Shown: positions 6,211 to 12,481 of the stretch, one piece after another
Layout of the letters: each line of letters starts with the position of its first letter
Position numbering within the stretch: position 1 is the stretch's first letter
DNA from: an uncultured Saprospiraceae bacterium
Lineage (GTDB): Bacteria; Bacteroidota; Bacteroidia; Chitinophagales; Saprospiraceae
Direction of reading: 5' to 3'
Assembly (NCBI GenBank): GCA_937127195.1
Contig: CAKZLT010000486.1
Span: forward strand, 1-12,481
Length of the DNA: 12,481 bases
The notes under the pieces: model-generated
What the model saw: only the letters and a program-made list of their open reading frames with translations
What the model was told of the DNA's origin: nothing
Databases searched by the model: none
Made by a program: the position numbers and the translations under genes

Positions 6211-7821
6211 ATGAAAAAAAAACTACTCTTTTTTTTAACCTTATTTATGTTTCAAATGAGTTTTGCTCAAGACTCAATCATTGAAGGCGAATTGCTCGTT
6301 CAAACCAATGTTTCCTTTTCTGAAGAAACCACAGTTAATGATTTTTTACCCAATTTTAAATATCAAGATGATGTAACATTTACCATTCTTTCTCACCCGT
6401 TTCAGGTCATTCTATTACATTTTGATAAAAATAAAACTCATAAAACCAACCTAATCGAAGCATTAAAAAAGCATCCTAATATACTTCATATTCAAGAAAA
6501 TCAATTGACCCATTACCGCAATGAAGAAGAGATACCGAATGACTCACTTTATTCTAAGCAATGGAGTATGGATATTATAAAAAGTCCTGCGGCATGGACA
6601 ACAACAACAGGAGGCATCACTGCATTAGGTGATACAATCGTAGTCGGATTAATTGATAAAGGAACAGATTTTTTGCATGAAGATTTGCAAGGAAACCTTT
6701 GGTATAATACCCACGAAATACCCAATGATGGTATTGATAACGATAATAATGGTTTTATAGATGATTATCAAGGTTGGTCATTTTCGGATGGAAATGACAA
6801 CCATCCTGCAACTGATCACGGAACGGCAACTGCTGGCATTATTGGTGCGCGAGGCGATAACAATATTGGCGTTACTGGTGTAAATTGGAATGTCAAAATT
6901 ATGGTTTTGAGTCAAGCTATTTCGACTGCCGAAGTCGTACAGGCTTATGATTATATGTATTTTCAACGAAAAAAATATAACGAAACAAATGGCGCAGCAG
7001 GTGCTTACGTTCTCGTTTCTTCTATTGCTCAGGGTTTTTCAGGAAAGGCAGAAAACAATCCTATTTGGTGTAATATTTATGATAAATTGGGAGAAGTCGG
7101 TATTTTAAATGTCGCTGCAACTGTTAATTCGCCTATCAATATAGATGTTAAAGAAGATATTCCGACAAGTTGTGAAAGTGCTTTTTTGGTTACTGTAACG
7201 AATACAGGTGAAGATGACCAACTACGTCCGACGGCTGGCTTTGGCGAAAAATCAATTGATTTGGGTGCGCCTGGCTCAGGAGCATTTACTTTAACAAATG
7301 GAAATGCCTATGATGGTTTTGCGGGAACATCAGGCGCGACACCTCATGTTTCGGGCGGAATTGCTTTGCTCCATTCTTTACCCAACGAATTGTTGGCTCA
7401 ATATGCTCTGAATGAACCTAGTCAGGCGGCTTTATTAATGAAGTCTGTTATTTTGAATAATGTAGATAAATTATCTACTCTTGAAGGAAGAACGGTTTCG
7501 GAAGGGCGATTGAATTTATTTAAAAGTATGGTGAAATTGGACAGCTATTTTCGGGAATTTACAGAAGAATTAGGCATTCTTAACTTATATCCTAATCCTG
7601 TTCAAAATACTTTGACACTTCAATTTGAGACTCCTGACGAGCCTTTTCAATTGTTTATTTATAATGAAATGGGGCAATTAATAACCGATTGGACTGTTAT
7701 TACGATTGCAAATAATCCAAATATTTTGTCTGTTAATACGGCAGCTTTGCAAAGTGGCGTTTATTTTTTTCAACTAAAAAATAGTAAAACAGTGCTTGTT
7801 GAAAAATTTGTAAAACAATAA
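6211..7821 (+). CDS. S8 (subtilisin-like) serine peptidase with type IX secretion sorting domain
   Basis: Secreted endopeptidase, 536 aa. Residues 1-20 are a signal peptide (MKKKLLFFLT...SFAQ). Residues about 21-105 look like a propeptide. The S8 catalytic domain has Asp149 (GLIDKGTD), His203 (DHGTATAG) and Ser374 (GTSGATPHVSGG), with Asn306 the likely oxyanion residue. An Asp/Asn-rich loop, NDGIDNDNNGFIDD (172-185), probably binds calcium and is typical of this phylum's S8 enzymes. The C-terminal ~80 residues (NLYPNPVQNTLTLQF... to SGVYFFQLKN...EKFVKQ) match the Por secretion-system sorting domain, so it should cross the outer membrane by the type IX system and be surface-anchored or released. 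A GTG 48 nt upstream is in frame but lies inside the heptamer repeat and lacks a signal peptide at its start, so the ATG at 6211 is preferred. Its substrate is unknown. Confidence 0.93.
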   Translation: MKKKLLFFLTLFMFQMSFAQDSIIEGELLVQTNVSFSEETTVNDFLPNFKYQDDVTFTILSHPFQVILLHFDKNKTHKTNLIEALKKHPNILHIQENQLTHYRNEEEIPNDSLYSKQWSMDIIKSPAAWTTTTGGITALGDTIVVGLIDKGTDFLHEDLQGNLWYNTHEIPNDGIDNDNNGFIDDYQGWSFSDGNDNHPATDHGTATAGIIGARGDNNIGVTGVNWNVKIMVLSQAISTAEVVQAYDYMYFQRKKYNETNGAAGAYVLVSSIAQGFSGKAENNPIWCNIYDKLGEVGILNVAATVNSPINIDVKEDIPTSCESAFLVTVTNTGEDDQLRPTAGFGEKSIDLGAPGSGAFTLTNGNAYDGFAGTSGATPHVSGGIALLHSLPNELLAQYALNEPSQAALLMKSVILNNVDKLSTLEGRTVSEGRLNLFKSMVKLDSYFREFTEELGILNLYPNPVQNTLTLQFETPDEPFQLFIYNEMGQLITDWTVITIANNPNILSVNTAALQSGVYFFQLKNSKTVLVEKFVKQ

Positions 7822-7843
7822 TTTAAGGCATTTTGAACAGAAA

Positions 7844-7885
7844 AACCGCAGAAGTAGAAAAACAACGGTAGCTACTTCTGCGGTT
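7844..7885. terminator. Bidirectional terminator between convergent protease and mtaB
   Basis: A 14-bp perfect stem (AACCGCAGAAGTAG at 7844-7857, complement at 7872-7885) with a 14-nt loop lies in the 99-bp gap between two converging genes. On the minus strand the stem runs straight into TTTTT, giving a good terminator for mtaB. On the plus strand the following run is only weakly T-rich. Confidence 0.8.
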
Positions 7886-7920
7886 CTAAATAGTCAAATT
7901 CTATATTCATTAATCCCTTT

Positions 7921-9276
7921 CTATACTAAAAACTCCTTTCCTACATTCACTATTTCACCTTTCATAGTACCATCAGGTAAGACTTCCGACAATCCAACTT
8001 TACAAATCGTATTCTCCAAAACGGGGTCATTTTCGAGAAGTACTTTTATATAATTATCCGTCAAACCAACCATTTTACCATCTGATTTATTGGTTTCTAT
8101 CAAAACACTTCGAGTGCTATTTTCATGTTGAGCATAAAAATGTCTTCGTTTTTTTTCTGATAAAATTCGCATCATTTCATTTCGGCGACGACGTTCTGCC
8201 ATCGGAACGGGGTTTTCCATTTCAGCCGCAGGCGTATTCACGCGCTCCGAATAAGTAAAAACATGTAAATAAGATATATCTAATTCATTCACGAAACGAT
8301 AAGTCTCCAAAAAATCTTCTTCTGTTTCTCCAGGAAAACCAACAATTACATCAACTCCAATACAACAATGTGGCATTAATCGCTTAATCGTAGCCACTCT
8401 ATCCGCGTATAATTCGCGCTTATATCTACGACGCATCATTCTCAGTTGCTTGTTATTACCTGATTGAAGCGGAATATGAAAGTGTGGCACGAATCGCTTA
8501 GACTGCGCGACATACTCTATAATTTCGTCGGTAAGTAGATTTGGTTCAATAGAAGAAATCCTAAAACGTTCAATTGCTTCTACATCATCAAGTGCCTTTA
8601 CTAAATCTACAAATAAGGCTTCTTTCTTTGGTCGAACCCCTTCGATGACTTCTGTTCCATTCCCAAAATCACCTATATTAACGCCCGTCAATACGATTTC
8701 TTTCACGCCCATTGCTGCTATTTTGCAAGCACGTTCAACGACGCTATCCATTGTATCACTTCTGCTTTTTCCTCTTGCCAAAGGAATCGTACAAAAAGTA
8801 CATTTGTAATCACAGCCATCTTGTACCTTCAAAAAAGAACGCGTTCTATCTCCAAAAGAGAAGGCATGTGTAAAATTATTTGCCTCTTTAACTTCTCCTG
8901 CTTTGACCATCCCTTTGCCAGGAGACTTACTTAAATCATCAACATATTCTAAAATTCTGAATTTCTGAGCAGCACCAAGTACCATATCAACTCCTTCAAT
9001 ATCAGCTATTTCGTCGGGTTTGAGTTGAGCATAACAACCTATTACAACCACAAAAGCATCTGGAGATTTACGTAATGCTTGACGAACAGTCTTACGGCAT
9101 TTTTTATCCGCAAACTCTGTTACAGAGCAAGTATTGATTACATAAATATCTGCTGGTTCACTAAATTTAACCGCCAAATAGCCATTATCCTCAAATAATC
9201 GACTGATTGCAGAAGTTTCCGAATAATTTAATTTACATCCCAAAGTATGAAATGCTACCGTTCTCGGTGTTGCCAT
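7921..9276 (-). CDS. mtaB: tRNA N6-threonylcarbamoyladenosine C2-methylthiotransferase MtaB
   Basis: Radical-SAM enzyme that adds a methylthio group to t6A37 of ANN-decoding tRNAs, giving ms2t6A; cytosolic. The 451-aa length is typical. The N-terminal UPF0004 domain supplies the auxiliary cluster cysteines C14 (TLGCKLN), C50 (NTCSVT) and C81 (GCYAQ). The radical SAM triad is C155, C159 and C162 in GCDYKCTFCTIPLARG. A C-terminal TRAM-like RNA-binding region covers about 390-450. TLGCKLN at the N-terminus separates it from MiaB and RimO, which carry different versions of this motif. The ATG at 9276 gives the expected short N-terminal tail. It is convergent with the protease and shares a 25-bp upstream element with the aspartate kinase gene. 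Confidence 0.95.
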   Translation of the reverse strand: MATPRTVAFHTLGCKLNYSETSAISRLFEDNGYLAVKFSEPADIYVINTCSVTEFADKKCRKTVRQALRKSPDAFVVVIGCYAQLKPDEIADIEGVDMVLGAAQKFRILEYVDDLSKSPGKGMVKAGEVKEANNFTHAFSFGDRTRSFLKVQDGCDYKCTFCTIPLARGKSRSDTMDSVVERACKIAAMGVKEIVLTGVNIGDFGNGTEVIEGVRPKKEALFVDLVKALDDVEAIERFRISSIEPNLLTDEIIEYVAQSKRFVPHFHIPLQSGNNKQLRMMRRRYKRELYADRVATIKRLMPHCCIGVDVIVGFPGETEEDFLETYRFVNELDISYLHVFTYSERVNTPAAEMENPVPMAERRRRNEMMRILSEKKRRHFYAQHENSTRSVLIETNKSDGKMVGLTDNYIKVLLENDPVLENTICKVGLSEVLPDGTMKGEIVNVGKEFLV

Positions 9277-10168
9277 GCGCTCACTTAATTTAAAACTTAA
9301 TTCTAGTATTCTAATCGACTTGTTTCTTATAAAGATAGTACCTTATTAATATACTAACTTTAGGACGAATGCCCAATTTGGCAAATGTATTAACAAAAAC
9401 TCAAAAGAACCTTTTATTTAACCGACAAACACCTAAATTATACCGTTTGCCAATTTGTCTCAAACACTGAATTGTTACAAAATAGTTCCTAATAATTCAC
9501 CCTTTTTTATAAAAATGCCAATAATAAATGTAAAAAGGTTCAAACTTAGATAGTTTGTATTGTCTTTTATAAACTCCGTAAGAAGAAAGTATTAAAAAAA
9601 TCTATTCAAAACTCTTATAAAAGTACTAATTAGCACTTTAAAACCATTAAATAGTTTTTTAAAACCACTTTATAAGTTTTTTAGGTTTATTGTCAAAAAA
9701 ATAAAATAGGTGACAGGCAATATTGTCCATTTTCACAGAATAGAATTCTCTATATAATTTGTTTTTACAGAAAAATGACAAATAATTTTGCTTAAAGAAG
9801 AGGTGATAATAAGATATTATTTTATCTAATAATATGTAAGTTAGTAAAATGTTAAATTTTGGGATACAAGATATTATACATTTTTTTTTTAAACATAAAG
9901 ATAAAAAAAAAGCACTATTAGAGATAAAAAAGTCATATATATAGAATAAAAAACCAAATATACATTTTTATGACAAAAAAATAATAAAAAAAAATTTCAT
10001 GGCATATTATTTGGCTGTATTATACTAAACAATAAGTGTTTATAATAAAACACTAAGCTATTAACAAAAACAAAGCAAGTCATTTTAATAAGAAATAAAT
10101 CCAAATTGATTTTTTTTTACGTTTATAAAAATGACACATTCAAAGTGCAAACCAAACAAATAAATACA
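9277..10168. other. 892-bp AT-rich noncoding region between divergent genes
   Basis: No credible gene in either strand: every frame is cut often, and A/T runs dominate from about 9480 onward. It contains the mtaB upstream element, a TTGGCAAA/TTTGCCAA inverted pair (9378-9385, 9446-9453), and an imperfect direct repeat of about 22 bp (TTTAAAACCATT..., near 9637-9658, and TTTAAAACCACT..., from 9658). An AT-only hairpin (ATATTATT 9814-9821 with AATAATAT 9828-9835) and runs of nine or more A or T also occur. A TACGTTTA at 10118-10125 is one base off the phylum's -7 box but has no properly spaced TTG. The gap is far longer than the other spacers here. Confidence 0.6.
9303..9327 (-). promoter_or_regulatory. 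25-bp upstream element shared with aspartate kinase (mtaB copy)
   Basis: Coding-strand sequence starting AGAAACAAGTC and ending 26 nt before the mtaB ATG. It has 21 of 25 bases in common with 1457-1481, at the same distance from the start codon. Just upstream on the coding strand is TATCTTTA, one base off the Bacteroidota -7 consensus TAnnTTTG, with no clear TTG box. The element may therefore lie in the 5' leader RNA. Function is inferred. Confidence 0.35.
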
Positions 10169-11143
10169 ATGAAGGTGCTTCAACACATAACTAATACATT
10201 GGCATTGTTGGCTTTAATTAGCACAACAGCATTTTCACAATCAGAACTTCCTTCTAACAATTTAGAGGATGGCAACTGCTATGCTCAAGCAGCCAAATCT
10301 ACACAATACCAGTTGGTAGAAAAAAAGGTATTAATACATTCAGCATACACTAAAGTTATTAGTCACGAGGCTGTATATGATACCGTAACTGTTGGTGTAA
10401 TGGCACATGCAGAAACAAAAGAAATTTTAGTTGACTTATACGATTTTGAAGTTATTGATGAAAGAACTATTGAATTCTCATCCGATGTAGCTTTAATCAA
10501 TATTGATGCCGAATTCGAAATTAGAGACAATATAAAAGAATCAATTGCCAGAAACTGGAATTTGTCAAATTTAGGAATGTGCGACTCTCCTACTAGTGAT
10601 TGTGATTTATTGGATTGGATTGAATTACCTGCTAAGTATATAGGTACTAAAAACCTTGAAGGAAAGTCACAAGATAAAAACCAACTTTCTACTTCAGTAA
10701 CTAAGTTGAACATTCGCTTAAAAGACTATAATAATAGAGTTATTCCTGTTGAATATCGCTTTTATGCAAAAGAAATTTTAGTAACGCCAGCTAAAGAGGA
10801 AACAATTCAAGTTCCTGCCAAATACAGCACATTTATAGCAAAGCAAGCTATTAACAATGATATAGAAATGGAATGGGTAGAAATATTATGTCCTTCTAAA
10901 ATAGATGGTTTCTTAATTGGTCAAGTTCAATTGGCACTTAAAGGTCGCAAATTATATGACGGTCATGTTAACGGATTTTGGAATGAATATTTACAAACGT
11001 CTTTGGAAAACTATCAAGTTAAAAACGAATTGCCTGTTGGTAAATTAGATAAAGTAACTTTAGAAACTTTAGGCTTCAACTACGAAATGTTAGCAAAGAA
11101 GGTTAATGAAAAAGAAACAACATCTCTTGTCTCTTCTAAATAG
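10169..11143 (+). CDS. Exported protein with C-terminal peptidoglycan-binding-like domain
   Basis: A 324-aa envelope protein. Residues 1-24 are a signal peptide (core LALLALISTTAFSQ). The middle holds loosely repeated VxxxAxY segments (YQLVEKKVLIHSAYTKV 47-63, ELPAKYIGTKN 152-162, IQVPAKYSTFI 213-223), then EWVEILCPSKI (235-245). The end (about 246-303) follows the PG_binding_1 pattern: GQVQLALKGRKLYDGHVNGFW, then LQTSLENYQVKNELPVGKLDKVTLETLGF. This arrangement matches, from memory, a Bacteroidota family of exported proteins with several VPAxY segments before one peptidoglycan-binding-like domain. Our copy diverges, e.g. NGF where the family has DGV. The ATG at 10169 puts the signal peptide at the N-terminus; an in-frame TTG at 10106 would add 21 residues ahead of it. 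Role in the cell wall is inferred; no catalytic domain is present. Confidence 0.83.
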   Translation: MKVLQHITNTLALLALISTTAFSQSELPSNNLEDGNCYAQAAKSTQYQLVEKKVLIHSAYTKVISHEAVYDTVTVGVMAHAETKEILVDLYDFEVIDERTIEFSSDVALINIDAEFEIRDNIKESIARNWNLSNLGMCDSPTSDCDLLDWIELPAKYIGTKNLEGKSQDKNQLSTSVTKLNIRLKDYNNRVIPVEYRFYAKEILVTPAKEETIQVPAKYSTFIAKQAINNDIEMEWVEILCPSKIDGFLIGQVQLALKGRKLYDGHVNGFWNEYLQTSLENYQVKNELPVGKLDKVTLETLGFNYEMLAKKVNEKETTSLVSSK

Positions 11144-11162
11144 TCTAAATTTTAAAAAAATC

Positions 11163-11210
11163 AAAAAAAAGTACATTTCTTAACTTATTTAAGAAATGTA
11201 CTTTTTTTTT
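11163..11210 (+). terminator. Strong intrinsic terminator
   Basis: GTACATTTCTTAA (11171-11183) pairs perfectly with 11189-11201 around a 5-nt loop. An A-run before (11163-11170) and a nine-T run after (11202-11210) extend the stem and supply the T-tract. It lies 19 nt after the stop of the peptidoglycan-binding-like gene; the matching A-run could make it work in both directions. Confidence 0.92.
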
Positions 11211-11224
11211 GCCCTGTTCAACTG

Positions 11225-11387
11225 AGTAGTCAGTCAAGTTAATAGTGTCGGTACTTTTTGATAAAATATTTCCGATAACTTCGTTAAAATTTGTTTCCGT
11301 AACTACGGCTATGCAAAGAAACTTTGCCTCGTTCTCGAAAAATTTTATTGAAAAAATTACTAGACACTATTAACTTGACTGACTACT
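11225..11387. mobile_element. MITE-like element with 25-bp perfect terminal inverted repeats
   Basis: The ends 11225-11249 and 11363-11387 are perfect 25-bp inverted repeats (AGTAGTCAGTCAAGTTAATA...). Inside them, 11250-11275 and roughly 11336-11361 are also imperfectly complementary. The centre carries two small hairpins, CCGTA-AC-TACGG (11297-11308) and GCAAAG-AAA-CTTTGC (11313-11327). There is no ORF. It fits between the terminator of the upstream gene and the 3' end of the S41 peptidase gene, ending 7 nt beyond that gene's stop. No clear target-site duplication is visible at the ends, so the mobile nature is inferred from structure only. Confidence 0.6.
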
Positions 11388-11394
11388 AAGGAAA

Positions 11395-12426
11395 CTACCC
11401 TCGAATAATTTCTAAACCTTTTTCCAAAATAGAATCCAAACCATTCGCTTTATCTGTATCGTTCATCTCAACCTGAACATCTGGCGGAATACCACCTTCG
11501 ACATTAAAACCATCTGGCGCAAATAATCGTGTATTAGAAACACGAATAATCCAGCCATTCGCCAACTCTGTAAACGAAGGCGCGCCGCCGCCGCCGCCAG
11601 TCCAATCTCCAACAGTAGTCACATTAGGAAGTGAACGCATATATTGCGTAAAAAATGTTGTCGCACTATAACAAGAACGATTTGTGAGCAAGACAACAGG
11701 CTTAGTAAATCTAATAGATTCTATATCCTCTTCGCCATTATCGTAAGGTGTTACCTCAATATCACTCAAATCTGAAAACTCATCACGATTAGGCCCATTT
11801 TTATAATCCTGACGACCTATTAAAACACTACTACTTATGAAGCGTTCTGCAATAGCACTAACATTCGATACTGATCCTCCTCCATTATCTCTAACATCAA
11901 TGATAATTCCTTTATGGTTTTTGAATTTTGTTAAAATATAATCCAAAGCACTAGCTGAGACATTGCTAGAAAAACTACTATATCTCATATAACCAACGTC
12001 TCCAAAATCATAAGTTGTAAAAGCTCCCGTAAATTCTTCCTCTTCTTTAAAGTAAGAACGCTCCAAAAGGTCATAGTCAAAATTTGGGGCATGATTCAAA
12101 AACCAAGTCCAGTTGCGGCTTCTATCAAAAGACGAACTCAGATTGACGTGTCCATCTTTCAATTCATATAACATATCAGCAATTACATTAAAAAGTTCCT
12201 GCTGTCCCATTTCGTCGTTAACTTTAGCAGCATATTCATCATGAATGGCTTGCCAGTCAATATTCTTAAACTCAAAAAACGAGTATTCTCTATCTGCAAA
12301 TGTCCACGCTTCTTCAAAAATAGCCATTGGAGTTGTCTCTGGTTGAGACTCCATGAATATCTTTTCGCAACTCGTGAACACCATTGCAAGCAATAATATA
12401 GTTGTTATTTTTATAATAGATTTCAT
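11395..12426 (-). CDS. S41-family peptidase, predicted lipoprotein
   Basis: A 343-aa exported peptidase of the tricorn/C-terminal-processing group. Residues 1-20 form a lipoprotein signal (ITTILLLAMVFTSC) with Cys20 as the lipidation site, so it is probably membrane-anchored in the envelope. An N-terminal helical segment (FEEAWTFADREYSFFEFKNIDW) and LKDGHVNL (His93, the likely catalytic His) precede the core. The core has GIIIDVRDNGGG (173-184), the nucleophile segment NRSCYSATTFF (Ser254) and the closing GGIPPDVQVE (311-320). No PDZ domain is obvious. Gly277-281 is encoded by five consecutive GGC codons in an otherwise AT-rich gene. The ATG at 12426 is fixed by the signal sequence. It converges on the peptidoglycan-binding-like gene across the MITE-like element. 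Its substrate is unknown. Confidence 0.88.
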   Translation of the reverse strand: MKSIIKITTILLLAMVFTSCEKIFMESQPETTPMAIFEEAWTFADREYSFFEFKNIDWQAIHDEYAAKVNDEMGQQELFNVIADMLYELKDGHVNLSSSFDRSRNWTWFLNHAPNFDYDLLERSYFKEEEEFTGAFTTYDFGDVGYMRYSSFSSNVSASALDYILTKFKNHKGIIIDVRDNGGGSVSNVSAIAERFISSSVLIGRQDYKNGPNRDEFSDLSDIEVTPYDNGEEDIESIRFTKPVVLLTNRSCYSATTFFTQYMRSLPNVTTVGDWTGGGGGAPSFTELANGWIIRVSNTRLFAPDGFNVEGGIPPDVQVEMNDTDKANGLDSILEKGLEIIRG

Positions 12427-12481
12427 TGTTATTTTTTTGTAAAAATGCCTTATTTAAAAAATATGGTTCTTTGAAAAATAC

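Noticed and set aside
4590..7821. Operon of the 495-aa protein and the S8 protease
   Set aside because: The 133-bp gap is filled by a foldable repeat. Co-transcription is possible but nothing in the sequence shows it.
10106..10168. Upstream in-frame TTG start for the peptidoglycan-binding-like protein
   Set aside because: The added 21 residues come from AT-rich leader and would precede the signal peptide; the ATG at 10169 is the natural start.

Overview
The window looks like a chromosomal stretch from an AT-rich member of the Bacteroidota, most likely near Cytophagales or Saprospiria. Three signs support this: a subtilisin-like protease ending in a Por/type IX secretion sorting domain, start codons preceded by A/T-rich leaders instead of clear Shine-Dalgarno sites, and a dihydroorotase with the DDQVHFREPG motif typical of this phylum. 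No rRNA, tRNA, CRISPR array, transposase or phage gene is visible.

Layout. Positions 153-1430 (minus) encode a monofunctional aspartate kinase. After a 423-bp spacer with a nested inverted repeat comes a small YbgC-type acyl-CoA thioesterase (1854-2273, minus). It is divergent from a dihydroorotase, pyrC (2552-3886, plus), and a 227-bp near-perfect inverted repeat fills the divergent spacer. Next on the plus strand are an unrecognised small exported Cys-containing protein (3999-4406, with a strong terminator), a 495-aa exported protein of an uncharacterised family (4590-6077), and an S8 protease with a sorting domain (6211-7821). The last two are separated by a second inverted repeat, built from 7-bp units. 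A bidirectional terminator separates the protease from the convergent tRNA-modifying enzyme MtaB (7921-9276, minus). An unusually long, very AT-rich gap (9277-10168) follows, then an exported protein with a C-terminal peptidoglycan-binding-like domain (10169-11143, plus), a strong terminator, a 163-bp MITE-like element with 25-bp perfect terminal inverted repeats, and an S41-family lipoprotein peptidase (11395-12426, minus).

How the genes work together. They do not form one pathway. Three are housekeeping metabolic or RNA-modification genes (lysine/threonine/methionine precursor synthesis, pyrimidine synthesis, tRNA ms2t6A formation), the thioesterase is a generic acyl-CoA hydrolase, and five are envelope or secreted proteins. 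Most appear to be single-gene transcription units with their own terminators or spacer elements.

I see no convincing new multi-gene system. The most unusual content is between the genes: four structurally different long inverted repeats in four spacers, one abutting a stop codon and one flanking two divergent start codons. In addition, a 25-bp sequence is conserved at exactly the same distance upstream of the aspartate kinase and mtaB start codons.
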